A stretch of DNA of 64,000 nucleotides from Acidobacteriota bacterium (GTDB lineage: Bacteria; Acidobacteriota; Terriglobia; Acidiferrales; UBA7541): the NCBI GenBank assembly GCA_013289715.1, contig JABCZJ010000002.1:62001-126000 (forward strand), written 5' to 3'. The first letter of the stretch is position 1. The number at the start of each line of letters is the position of its first letter. Below are positions 57,301-64,000 of this stretch, piece after piece. The notes under the pieces were generated by a model that did no database searches, was not told the DNA's origin, and worked only from the letters and a program-made list of their open reading frames with translations. The position numbers and the translations under genes were made by a program.

Positions 57301-57669
57301 ACCAGCCCCGCCGCGCCTTGCCTGAAGTGCCACATGACCGGCAACGAAGCGCACGACAAAAACGCTTCGGCGCCCAATTTCCTGCTAGCACACGAGCGCC
57401 TGCAACCCGCATGGACCGCCCGCTGGATCACCGATCCCGCGAAAATAATCCCCGGCACCGCCATGCCCTCCGGCCTGTTCCGCAAAGAGGGCGACATCTG
57501 GGTATTCGCGGGCCCGACGCCCGGCGCCATGCAGCAATATCACGGCGATCAAGCCGACCTGTTGGTGCGCTACATGTTCACGCTGACGCCCCAGGAGCAA
57601 GCCGCCCTGCTGGGCCGCACGCCATCAGCCAGCAATACCGCAGCAGGGAAGCAGTCCGGCGGAAAGTAG
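54391..57669 (+). CDS. Eight-haem c-type cytochrome of the bc complex
   Basis: About 1,092 residues. One N-terminal membrane helix (FPLLIASLLLMLTVAWSFYV) is followed by a charged, coiled region to about 255, then haem domains. Eight CxxCH sites are visible in order: CQSCH, CSPCH, CQQCH, CIGCH, CLACH, CAGCH, CIGCH and CLKCH. Several lie in mono-haem folds with downstream Met ligand candidates. It replaces the cytochrome c1 or f expected after cytochrome b, so electrons probably leave the complex through it. The start is GTG 54391 (AGGAGG 54379-54384, six bases upstream); TTG 54388 is also open. Confidence 0.88.
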   Translation: MPDRAPELGPDDPIKSRSFAFPLLIASLLLMLTVAWSFYVEFYGLQPWREYQSRFAKAYSTYLAKAVKDEKKNEDAVYASADYKALLAKVDTAEKTAKAQDDQIAKQIALLDEQRAALGDAFKDARGKIGSLVYQYEIVPDSDKDTKAARKKDLLAGRASIWKVDWPLGDGKIQKDKPFTGDELNDVFTGIIAQRAALVGQRGDVDKPAKEARDALNQYASEHLPGLSSTSLELLRHSMRDFDERIIQINVNPPGASLNNLGGAGLVDRCQSCHVGTETRYVPPQVTLTKADLGFAKSKDAPYNSHPDLQLLEWHPLEKFGCSPCHGGNGRAVNSVQRGHGRYEHWLYPLYYPENYNAGCQQCHSADMVTEHAPVLNEGKQLYRQKGCIGCHRFQGFDNQDEQLVNARQQILALAKSKSDGLLEIPRLQKLGDTAASNAAAEAFYAQATNLTVDISRMDATTESLEQRSHDLLQEIKKVGPDLKEARQKLRKEWIPYWIGHTTEFRPTTKMPQFRMSQDEIQAIAAFIWQDSLPGPALEKQAPGDAARGKDLFNERGCLACHAIGEGTNAVGGTFAANLSRVGEKENYDYLVRWVHNPRQRTRPYCPYEKKDLGPEDYAKHNLPYVFDLDHSRCPNDGHELLVQQPTIMPSLRLSDADSRDIASFLITQKHADATYAAADYMDDPKQAAKGKDLVRHYGCAGCHEISGLEDEGRIGTELTNEGSKPIERLDFALWTEDAKRGEQPVFHADGTFTLRPYTRDGEKMAWFDPKGFFEHKLENPALYDTGKYHANPMDALRMPKPNLQSQDEVQALVTMLLGSTDPTLPPEYMYKPADRRKYIQDGWWIVTKYNCIGCHQIDVGQKSVLQTLPMYQGDLKGNLPPVLTTEGARVNPEWLRGFLANPALSTTDTNRNGVRQYLQVRMPTFSLSNDEIRKLTLFFEAMSAQPDPFIPPKVEPLSDAERAMARGLFTSPAAPCLKCHMTGNEAHDKNASAPNFLLAHERLQPAWTARWITDPAKIIPGTAMPSGLFRKEGDIWVFAGPTPGAMQQYHGDQADLLVRYMFTLTPQEQAALLGRTPSASNTAAGKQSGGK

Positions 57670-57805
57670 TTCGTAGCGTCGGCGTCCCGCCGGCTCTTCG
57701 CAGTTGATGTTGCCTTTGAATTTGAGTTTGATTGTGCCTTTGACGTCGTTGTTGCTGTTGGTTCTGTAGCGGTCGGTCCCGTTTTTTGCGACCGGGCAGC
57801 CGTTG
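57670..57805. repeat. Type-2 composite intergenic repeat, copy after the eight-haem gene
   Basis: Begins TTCGTAGCGTCGGCGTCCCG and goes on through GGCTCTTCGCAGTTGATGTT, GTAGCGGTCGGTCCCG and GACCGGGCAGCC. It shares modules and order with the copies at 53063 and 58751. No gene is contained. Confidence 0.65.
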
Positions 57806-57892
57806 CTGTCGGTGTGCCGCTGCCTTTCATCGTGCCGCTCACAAACGCTTTCGGTCTCGCAGCAGAATTCAGGCACTATCGGTATCCGAACT

Positions 57893-57901
57893 TGTTAGAA
57901 T
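57893..57901 (+). promoter_or_regulatory. Extended -10 for the cupredoxin gene
   Basis: TG-T-TAGAAT, 32 bases before ATG 57933, with AAGGAGGA in between. Identical to the box ahead of ccmE. The -35 region is unclear. Confidence 0.45.
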
Positions 57902-57932
57902 ACGCAGTTCCGCCAAGGAGGAATTTTTCAAC

Positions 57933-58736
57933 ATGAGTAACAGATGTTTTCATCTAGCCCTAACCGCCATCCTGGCCCTCGCCATCAGCGGATGCGGCAA
58001 TAAGGAAAATACAACGACCGAGCAGCCCGCGACCCCCGCCGCGCCTGCCGGAAAAACGGTGGATGCCACGACGACAGGCTCCGTCGCCGGCAAAGTAACT
58101 CTCGACGGCAAAGCCGCGCCCGAAAAACCCATCAACATGAGCGCCGAGCCGTACTGCCAGAAGGCTAATTCAGGCCCAGTGGTACCGCCCACGGTCGTAA
58201 CAGACGATAAGGGCGATCTGGGCAACGTAGTAATCTTCGTGAAAGACGGCCTGGGCGATTACGTCTTCGACACGCCGAAAGACTCCGTGCCCCTCGAGCA
58301 AAAAGGCTGTATGTACTCCCCGCACATCATCGCCGTCATGGCCGGCCAAACCTTTGAAGTGAAGAACGACGACCAGACCACCCACAACATTCACCCCATG
58401 CCCAAAGACAATCGCGAGTGGAACAAATCGCAAGCTCCCGGCACCTCTCCCATCGACGATTCCTTCGCGCGTCCCGAGCTCGCCATCCCGGTAAAGTGCA
58501 ACGTCCATCCCTGGATGAAGAGCTACATTTTCGTTTTCAAGAATCCCTACTACGCCATCACCGCGAAGGACGGCTCCTTCGAGCTGAAGAACCTCCCTCC
58601 GGGCACCTATACCATCGAAGCGTGGCAGGAAAAGTACGGAACGCAGGACCAGACCGTAACCATCGGCCCCAAAGAATCAAAGACAGTCCAATTTAAATTC
58701 AACGCCGCCGCGCCAGCAGCGCCACCAGCGGACTAG
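57933..58736 (+). CDS. Cupredoxin-domain lipoprotein
   Basis: About 267 residues. Lipoprotein signal (LAISGC, lipid Cys near residue 21), then a Thr/Ala/Pro-rich linker. The beta domain has QTTHNIHPMP (one copper His) and VKCNVHPWMKSYIF (Cys, His and Met), the ligand set of a type 1 copper centre. Further Cys (YCQKAN, GCMYSP) may form a disulphide. The final part (FELKNLPPGTYTIEAWQEKY) is a carboxypeptidase-regulatory-like domain. It may shuttle electrons from the eight-haem protein to an oxidase. AAGGAGG precedes the ATG. Confidence 0.8.
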   Translation: MSNRCFHLALTAILALAISGCGNKENTTTEQPATPAAPAGKTVDATTTGSVAGKVTLDGKAAPEKPINMSAEPYCQKANSGPVVPPTVVTDDKGDLGNVVIFVKDGLGDYVFDTPKDSVPLEQKGCMYSPHIIAVMAGQTFEVKNDDQTTHNIHPMPKDNREWNKSQAPGTSPIDDSFARPELAIPVKCNVHPWMKSYIFVFKNPYYAITAKDGSFELKNLPPGTYTIEAWQEKYGTQDQTVTIGPKESKTVQFKFNAAAPAAPPAD

Positions 58737-58750
58737 TCCAAGCATCAAAC

Positions 58751-58930
58751 GCAGAGGGGGCGGGTCCCGCAAAGCGGGACCCGCCCCTCGCTCTTCGCAG
58801 TTGACGTCGCTTTTGAATTTGTAGCGGCCGCCTGCTTTTTAGGCGAGCGTCCTTGACCGTGCCGTTGCTTGACGTTGCCGTTGAAAGTGTAGCGGACGGT
58901 CCGGCCTTTTAGGACCGGGCAGCCTTCGGT
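58751..58930. repeat. Type-2 composite intergenic repeat with a perfect 14-bp hairpin
   Basis: The left arm GGGGCGGGTCCCGC (58757-58770) and right arm GCGGGACCCGCCCC (58774-58787) form a perfect stem with an AAA loop. GCAGTTGACGTCGC, TTTGAATTTGTAGCGGCCG, CTTTTTAGGCGAGCGTC and GGACCGGGCAGCC follow. The hairpin starts 20 bases after the cupredoxin stop and has no U run after it. Confidence 0.7.
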
Positions 58931-59015
58931 TTGCTTCAGCTTTTGCAATCCATCGGCGCCGCACACACCACATGAATCGCGGCCCCAAATGTGTTAGTTT
59001 ACTTTCTTGAAAAAT

Positions 59016-59975
59016 ATGCTCGAAACCACGACCAACGAATCAGCAATCACCCCGGGCCTGCACCGTTTCGCGTTGGCCACCTCTGCCTGTACCGTCCTAC
59101 TCCTGATGGCCGGCGCCCTGGTTACCAGTAACGACGCCGCCGATTCAGTCCCGGACTGGCCCCTAGCCTACGGAAAAATAATCCCGCCGCTGGTAGGCGG
59201 CATCCGCTACGAATACGCGCACCGCCTGATGGCCGGCAGCGTAGCAATCCTCACGCTCGTCCTAGCCATCCTGCTAGCTCGTTGCGGCTCCCGCTTCCTC
59301 GGAAATCTCGGCTTTATTGCATTAATCCTGGTAATCGCCCAAGCAGTCCTGGGCGGCATGCGCGTCCTCTTCCACAATCCAGCGCTAACCGCCACGATCC
59401 ACGCCATCCTCGCCCAGATTTTCTTCATCACGGTGGTGAGCCTAAGCCTGTTCACCAGCCGCTGGTGGAATAGCGCTCCGCCCAAGCTCGACGACCCAGC
59501 CTCGCCGCCGCTACGCACGCTCTCGGCCATCACCGCCGCCGCAATCTTCGTGCAGTTGATTTTAGGCGCGGGCTTCCGTCATGGCGCCTTCGGAATCCTT
59601 CCGCACATCATCGGCGCATTCGTCGTACTATTCCTCGCCATCTGGACCAGCCGCACCGTCCGCGTCCGCTTCGGCAACGTAAAGCAACTCCGCCGCTGGG
59701 GCGTCCTGCTGATGGCCTTCATCGGCACGCAATTTCTGCTGGGAATCGCCGCGTACGGGGCGGTAGTGCAGGAAATCAAAGCCCAGCAGCCCACCACAAC
59801 GTATGTGATCCTCACCGTAGCGCACGTTCTGGTAGGCGCACTCACCCTTGCGGCCAGCGTAGTCGTCGCGCTTTCTGCTTTCCGCGCGATTCGCAACGAT
59901 GCTACAGTCTCAGCCGCCACCGCGGTTACCGGCTCGCCCGCGACGGGCTCCAGCACCGAAGGCTCGCGAGCGTGA
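59016..59975 (+). CDS. ctaA: Haem A synthase
   Basis: About 319 residues with about eight membrane segments, the CtaA fold of two similar four-helix halves. The haem ligands lie in EYAHRLMAGSVAIL near residue 70 and TIHAILAQIFFITV near 131; GFRHGAFGILPHIIGAFVVL and TVAHVLVGALTLA carry the second-half His. It converts haem O to haem A for aa3-type oxidases. I use ATG 59016; a TTG at 59007 is also open. Only the ctaB gene follows closely; no oxidase gene is in the window. Confidence 0.92.
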   Translation: MLETTTNESAITPGLHRFALATSACTVLLLMAGALVTSNDAADSVPDWPLAYGKIIPPLVGGIRYEYAHRLMAGSVAILTLVLAILLARCGSRFLGNLGFIALILVIAQAVLGGMRVLFHNPALTATIHAILAQIFFITVVSLSLFTSRWWNSAPPKLDDPASPPLRTLSAITAAAIFVQLILGAGFRHGAFGILPHIIGAFVVLFLAIWTSRTVRVRFGNVKQLRRWGVLLMAFIGTQFLLGIAAYGAVVQEIKAQQPTTTYVILTVAHVLVGALTLAASVVVALSAFRAIRNDATVSAATAVTGSPATGSSTEGSRA

Positions 59976-60012
59976 GCACCGTGAGAATCATGCGCACGAC
60001 GGACACGACGCC

Positions 60013-60906
60013 ATGAGCAACGGCCGCGCCGAAGCCATCACCGCCTATGAAAAGCCGTGGGCCTACGTCGTGCTCACCAAGCCCGACGTCACTTTCCTCG
60101 TAGTTATCACCACCGTCGCCGGCTTTTACCTGGGCTCCAGCGGCCCCATGGAATGGGCGCGCCTGATGAACACGCTCTGCGGCACTCTGCTCGTCGCCGG
60201 AGGCACCGCCGCGCTCAATCAATACGTCGAACGCCACATGGACTCGCTCATGCGTCGCACTGCCTCGCGTCCGCTCCCTCTGGGAATTCTGCAGCCCAAA
60301 GAAGTCCTGCTCTTCGGCGTTGCCACCATCGTCGTCGGCACCGTCTGGCTCGCGCTCGCAGTAAATGGCCTCGCCGCATTCATAGCGCTCGCCACCAGCG
60401 TCTCCTATCTCGGCGCCTACACCCCGCTGAAGACGCGCACCACCCTCGCCACCGCCGTAGGCGCCATTCCTGGCGCGCTACCACCTTTGATCGGCTGGGC
60501 CGCCGCCCACGGTTCACTCTCCGCCGGCGCCTGGATCCTCTTCGCTATTCTATTTTTCTGGCAGTTCCCGCACTTCATGGCGATCGCCTGGATGTACCGC
60601 GAAGATTATGGCCGCGCCGGCATCCTCATGCTCCCGGTAGTTGACCGCTCCGGCGACCGCACTTTCCGCCTGATCATCGCCACCGCCGCGATCCTGATTC
60701 CAGTCAGCCTGCTGCCCGCGGTGCTCGGCATGGCGGGTATCAATTATTTCTACGGCGCTCTGATCCTCGGCTTGCTTCTGTTGCTGGTCTCTTACTGGGC
60801 GAGTCGCATCCGCACCAACGTTCGCGCCAAGTGGCTCATGCACGCCACCGTCGCGCATATTCCGCTGCTGCTCGGCTGGATGATTCTGGATAAAGTCTCC
60901 CGATGA
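60013..60906 (+). CDS. ctaB: Haem O synthase (protohaem IX farnesyltransferase)
   Basis: About 297 residues, nine membrane segments. The UbiA-superfamily motif LNQYVERHMDSLMRRTASRP near residue 75 binds the prenyl diphosphate and Mg2+. A second acidic region, YLGAYTPLKTRTTLATAVGA, follows, then FWQFPHFMAIAWMYREDYGR. It adds a farnesyl chain to haem b, the step before CtaA. ATG 60013; its stop overlaps the next start by four bases. Confidence 0.93.
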   Translation: MSNGRAEAITAYEKPWAYVVLTKPDVTFLVVITTVAGFYLGSSGPMEWARLMNTLCGTLLVAGGTAALNQYVERHMDSLMRRTASRPLPLGILQPKEVLLFGVATIVVGTVWLALAVNGLAAFIALATSVSYLGAYTPLKTRTTLATAVGAIPGALPPLIGWAAAHGSLSAGAWILFAILFFWQFPHFMAIAWMYREDYGRAGILMLPVVDRSGDRTFRLIIATAAILIPVSLLPAVLGMAGINYFYGALILGLLLLLVSYWASRIRTNVRAKWLMHATVAHIPLLLGWMILDKVSR

Positions 60907-61367
60907 CCACAGCCGCAACAGCAGGAGGCGTGGACAGGATGTCCAAAGCGCACCGCATCGAAATCGGTGCACTCTGTACCGCGGCAATCCTGATTTGTCT
61001 CTGGGGAATCGTCTGGGACATCACCAGCGGCCTCCTTACCAGCGGCATTGACGGCATCATGCTGCTCCTCATCGCTCTGATGATCGCCGGAATTTTCAGC
61101 CTGATGCTAGCGCACATGCTCTGGCAGGCCGGCCTGATTCCGTTCTTGAAGCCCGCGCCCGCGGTGGCCGCTCCAGCGAAAGCAGCAGCCGCGCCCGCCA
61201 AGCCCGCAGCAGCAGCCACTCCTGCCGCAACGGCGGCACCGCCGAAAGCTCCAGCCGCTACCGCAAACGCTCCAGCCGCGGCGCCAGCAGCACCGACACC
61301 GACACCGGCACCGAAGCCAGCGCCAGCCACGCCACCCGCAACACCGCCCGAGCCCAGCACAAAGTGA
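60903..61367 (+). CDS. Small membrane protein with Ala/Pro-rich tail
   Basis: 154 residues. Two membrane segments (about 20-45, ALCTAAILICLWGIVWDIT, and about 48-80) precede a tail of about 65 residues almost entirely Ala, Pro and Lys. The tail is likely periplasmic or cytoplasmic and unstructured. I recognise no domain. Its ATG overlaps the ctaB stop, so the gene is coupled to haem O synthase. It could be an assembly factor or scaffold, but that rests on position. Confidence 0.55.
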   Translation: MTTAATAGGVDRMSKAHRIEIGALCTAAILICLWGIVWDITSGLLTSGIDGIMLLLIALMIAGIFSLMLAHMLWQAGLIPFLKPAPAVAAPAKAAAAPAKPAAAATPAATAAPPKAPAATANAPAAAPAAPTPTPAPKPAPATPPATPPEPSTK

Positions 61368-61401
61368 ATTCCAGCGCAGCCCTGCTTGATGGCAGCAGCA
61401 G

Positions 61402-62310
61402 ATGAATTCATCAGCTCCAACTTCCGCTCACCTTGATGCCGCCAAGTCGCCGAAATCTTTCGGTGGACGCTGGGCGCTAGGCATCGTAGTCCTCACGCTC
61501 TGCTTTGTAGTCATGCCGTTCTTGTTCTGGAACGCCACCTGGTTCGGCCGCCCCATCACCGACGCGCAAATCTCCAAAGCCCTCGCCGACCGCTCCCACC
61601 CGCGGGAAATCCAGCACGTCCTCTCGCAATTCGAAACCCGCATCGAACGCGGCGACACTTCCGTCCGCAAGTGGTATCCGCAAATGGTCGCGCTCTCGAA
61701 AGATCCCATTGACGAAATCCGCGTCACGGATGCCTGGGTCATGGGGCAAGACAACACCGCACCCGAATTCCACCAAGCCCTGCTGCCGATGCTGAACGAT
61801 CCCAACCCCATGGTCCAACGCAACGCCGCGCTCTCGCTGGTCCGCTTTCAAGACGATTCCGGGCACGCTCAAATCGTCTCCATGCTGCAACCCTACCTGA
61901 TGAATGCGCCGCGAACAGGCCTGCTAATCACGCGCCTAAGGCCCGGAGACGTCGTGAATCCCGGCACGCTGGTAGCTCACATCGACACGACAGGCAATGG
62001 CAGCGCAGCAGGAAACAGTAGCGAAGCAGGGAAGAGCAACGAAGTCCGCGCCAAAGTCCCCGGCACGGTAGATCACTGGCTGGTGCAAACCGGCGTCACT
62101 GTTTCGACAGGCCAGCCGATCCTAGCGCTAGCCCCCAACGAAAGCATGGCCTGGGAAGCCCTACGCGCGTTATTCCTCACAGGCCGCCAAGAAGATTTAC
62201 CCTACGTAAACACGTTCATCCGCGGCGCAGACGGCATGTCTCCCCAAGTCGGAGCCCAAGCCCAAGCCACAGCCCGCGCTATCCACGACCGCCAGACTCC
62301 GCGGCCGTGA
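61402..62310 (+). CDS. Membrane-anchored HEAT-repeat protein with lipoyl-like segment
   Basis: 302 residues. An N-terminal membrane helix (LGIVVLTLCFVVMPFLFW) is followed by HEAT-like helix pairs (ALLPMLNDPNPMVQRNAALSL). Then comes a short beta segment shaped like a half lipoyl/biotinyl or HlyD domain: LRPGDVVNPGTLVAHID, a Gly/Ser linker, and AKVPGTVDHWLVQTGVTVS. The lysine of true lipoyl domains is absent. Helices return at the end. The function is unknown; its place after ctaB suggests oxidase biogenesis. Confidence 0.6.
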   Translation: MNSSAPTSAHLDAAKSPKSFGGRWALGIVVLTLCFVVMPFLFWNATWFGRPITDAQISKALADRSHPREIQHVLSQFETRIERGDTSVRKWYPQMVALSKDPIDEIRVTDAWVMGQDNTAPEFHQALLPMLNDPNPMVQRNAALSLVRFQDDSGHAQIVSMLQPYLMNAPRTGLLITRLRPGDVVNPGTLVAHIDTTGNGSAAGNSSEAGKSNEVRAKVPGTVDHWLVQTGVTVSTGQPILALAPNESMAWEALRALFLTGRQEDLPYVNTFIRGADGMSPQVGAQAQATARAIHDRQTPRP

Positions 62311-62423
62311 ACGTCAATCTCGGCAACGCTAACCCCGGAACGCCACCCCCGGAGAACGCCCATCTCCCGATTGGCGTTTTGAACCCCGTCGCGCCAGCGC
62401 TGTCGATTTTGAACTGGATTTTG

Positions 62424-62469
62424 GCGTTGTAGCGGCCGCCTGCTTTTTAGCGGGCGTTTTGACGTTGGA
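62424..62469. repeat. Type-2 intergenic repeat, copy after the HEAT gene
   Basis: GCGTTGTAGCGGCCGCCTGC, then TTTTTAGCGGGCGTTTTG and ACGTTGGA, close to 42412-42454 and to part of 58751-58930. The gap 62311-62492 also carries a small hairpin around CCCATCTCCCGATTGG with a related, weaker copy near 63340. Confidence 0.5.
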
Positions 62470-62492
62470 TCCGGAATCCGCAAACTCCGGGG

Positions 62493-63200
62493 TCACTGCT
62501 TGTACTGAATCACCGCCTTCCCATCGACAATCTTGATATCACTAATATCCGCCGGCAAACGCAACTTGTCCCGATTCTCCGGCGAAGCCATCATCTTCTC
62601 CACCGCCGCATTCAAAGTAGACTGCGGCAAAGGCAGCGATCCCAACTTCCCACTAACCGGCTCAAATTTCATCATTCCATTCTCCGAGCTCAAGTGCCCA
62701 TCCAGCTCCAAAGAAATATCCTTCCCATGAAAATCGAAAATCACATAAGCCTTTACCAGATCGCCCACCAGATCCACCTTCACATCCTTCACCGACGACT
62801 GCACATCCTCCAGCGATCGCGGATCGCCCGCAGCCAAAGCCGCACTCGGATCATTCGCCGCATTGCCACCGCCATCCGCCGCCGGAACCACAGGCGCAGC
62901 GCCCGAACCACTGCCGGAAACCGCGGTCGAACTCCCTCCCGGAGCCTCCGTCTGCAAACTCTGCGCCAGATAAGAATTCAATTCGCTGCGATCTAAAGCC
63001 ACCGATCCCGGCTGTCCCGCAGCCTTAGCCTGATCCGCCGCCGCAAATTTCTGCTCCGCCCGCGCTGCCGCACCAGGATCAAACGGAATCACTGGCGCCG
63101 GCGACTTGTGCAACACCAGCACAATCGTCAAAATCAAAGCCGCCAAACTGCTCCACGAAAGTACCTTGTAAATTATCCCCACCAGCTTCGCATCAGCCAT
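62493..63200 (-). CDS. Membrane-anchored protein of unknown function
   Basis: About 235 residues from ATG 63200, which has AGGAG nine bases upstream. One N-terminal membrane helix (SLAALILTIVLVLHKSP end) precedes a mostly hydrophilic part. The Gly/Ala/Ser-rich linker (about 95-130) leads to a small alpha/beta domain, VKVDLVGDLVKAYVIFDFHG, with SQSTLNAAVEKMM-like helices. I recognise no family. The N-terminal part could be periplasmic after the helix. It is convergent with the HEAT gene. Confidence 0.6.
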   Translation of the reverse strand: MADAKLVGIIYKVLSWSSLAALILTIVLVLHKSPAPVIPFDPGAAARAEQKFAAADQAKAAGQPGSVALDRSELNSYLAQSLQTEAPGGSSTAVSGSGSGAAPVVPAADGGGNAANDPSAALAAGDPRSLEDVQSSVKDVKVDLVGDLVKAYVIFDFHGKDISLELDGHLSSENGMMKFEPVSGKLGSLPLPQSTLNAAVEKMMASPENRDKLRLPADISDIKIVDGKAVIQYKQ

Positions 63201-63386
63201 AAGCCATGCTCCTATGCCGCAATAGCGCGCGAATGAATGCAGAAATGCCAGCATAGCAGCCAGGAAGGGAACCAGAGGATTACAGGCAAGCAGCAGTGCT
63301 CAATCACCCATTGAACCAAAGTACAGCCCACGCCCGGCAACGCCAATCTCCCGATCGGGGGACGTGGCACTCGCCAAAAAACAACA

Positions 63387-63467
63387 TGTCATCCCGAACG
63401 TAGTCCTGCGCTTTTTCCTTCCCGCCGTAGATTGGCGGGCGCGCGACGGACAGAGGGATCTGCTTTT
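63387..63467 (+). repeat. 81-bp dispersed repeat, copy 3
   Basis: 81 bases, 71 of 81 identical to copy 1 by hand count, plus orientation. It carries CCCGCC and GGCGGG arms (the nested hairpin shared by copy 2) and the shared 3' end. It lies in the gap between two minus-strand genes, 20 bases downstream of the Nudix stop. Confidence 0.8.
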
Positions 63468-63486
63468 CGTGCCACGGCCACGCCGC

Positions 63487-64000
63487 TCACCTTTTCTGTG
63501 CAAAATATTTCGCGTAATACAAAATCCCCGCCACCGTCTTCCCGTCCCGTATCTTCCCCCGCCGCATCCACTGCTCTACCTCATGCAACGAAAAAATCCG
63601 CTGCTCGATCCTCTCGTCCGGCTCCGGATTCGCCGCCCCCTTCTTCAACCCAGTAGCCAAAAAAATCGCCATGTTCTCACGTAAAAACCCTGGACTAGGA
63701 AACAAATCCACCAGCAGGCGCATCGACCGCGCCGTATACCCAGTCTCCTCCTGCAATTCCCGCCGCGCCCCCGAAACAAAACTCTCGTCGCCATCCCGCC
63801 GCCCCGCCACCAATTCCCACAAATACTGCTGCACGCTATGCCGATACTGCCGGATCAACACAATGCGCCCGTCAGGCAGCACAGGCAGCACGACCACCGA
63901 CCCCGGATGCACAATAATGTCCCGCGTAGCCTCCAGGCCGCTTGGCTCAATCACTTTCTCCCGCTGCACATCAAACACCCGCGTATGCAAAACCAACTCG
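63487..64000 (-). CDS. Nudix hydrolase, ADP-ribose pyrophosphatase-like (5' end beyond window)
   Basis: Open to the right edge; at least 170 residues. The Nudix box GRRDGDESFVSGARRELQEETGY has the G-x5-E-x7-RE-x2-EE-x-G pattern, with the Glu residues that bind Mg2+. DIIVHPGSVVVLPVLPDGRI and VLIRQYRHSVQQYLWELVAG match ADP-ribose pyrophosphatases that cleave ADP-ribose to AMP and ribose 5-phosphate. An apparent TTG at 63996 is inside the frame and not a real start; the beginning is outside the window. Confidence 0.85.
   Translation of the reverse strand, partial: ELVLHTRVFDVQREKVIEPSGLEATRDIIVHPGSVVVLPVLPDGRIVLIRQYRHSVQQYLWELVAGRRDGDESFVSGARRELQEETGYTARSMRLLVDLFPSPGFLRENMAIFLATGLKKGAANPEPDERIEQRIFSLHEVEQWMRRGKIRDGKTVAGILYYAKYFAQKR

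Overview
The window is a GC-rich bacterial chromosome segment with tightly packed genes, frequent 4-base stop/start overlaps and one tRNA. It encodes outer-membrane lipid A and LPS transport functions (lpxD, an LptF-LptG fusion, a beta-barrel protein) and meso-DAP peptidoglycan functions (mpl, murJ, LD-carboxypeptidase), so the host is a diderm. The best taxonomic guess is Acidobacteriota, probably Terriglobia. The reasons are the fused LptFG permease, IPT/TIG and Ig-like surface proteins, M2 and M61 peptidases, and the arrangement of the ccm and bc genes. There is no rRNA or other decisive marker here, so this is inference. I see no prophage, insertion sequence, integron or CRISPR array.

Layout. 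1-8.9 kb: partial SH3-like protein, LptFG, a divergent GH57 glycosidase followed by the remnant of an Ig-like surface protein, a beta-propeller protein, DAHP synthase, a DUF1772-like protein and tRNA-Cys. 9-20.4 kb: housekeeping metabolism (YjbQ, HemW, threonine aldolase, M2 peptidase, acyl-CoA dehydrogenase, MeaB, metallo-beta-lactamase-fold hydrolase, MTA phosphorylase, PfkB kinase, MgtC). 20.7-28.6 kb: large IPT/TIG lipoprotein, then LD-carboxypeptidase, Mpl, M61 peptidase and PlsC. 28.6-39.7 kb: LpxD, an unknown protein, MurJ, XerD-type recombinase, CCA/poly(A) nucleotidyltransferase, DnaE and AccA. 39.7-42.3 kb: small proteins, including a [2Fe-2S] ferredoxin-fold protein and a beta-barrel.

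42.7-62.3 kb is the most interesting part: about 20 kb devoted to making and using haem proteins. It starts with a complete cytochrome c maturation set (ccmE-F-H-I-like, an extra membrane protein, ccmA-B-C-D) and ferrochelatase (hemH). Then comes a bc-type complex with a consensus promoter: Rieske protein, split b6-like cytochrome b and subunit IV, and a roughly 1,090-residue eight-haem cytochrome c where cytochrome c1 or f would be. A cupredoxin lipoprotein, haem A synthase (ctaA), haem O synthase (ctaB) and two unknown membrane proteins follow. The Ccm system makes c-type haem for the eight-haem protein, and CtaA/CtaB make haem A for a terminal oxidase outside the window. CcmE carries Cys in place of the usual haem-binding His (CxxxY type), and CcmH has an unusual cysteine cluster.

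Features beyond the genes include three ungapped 81-bp copies of a dispersed repeat, one forming the start region of ccmB; a second composite repeat family in the intergenic regions of the respiratory locus; a probable AUU start codon for mpl; recurrent TAGAAT -10-like boxes close to start codons; and two near-consensus -35/-10 promoters.
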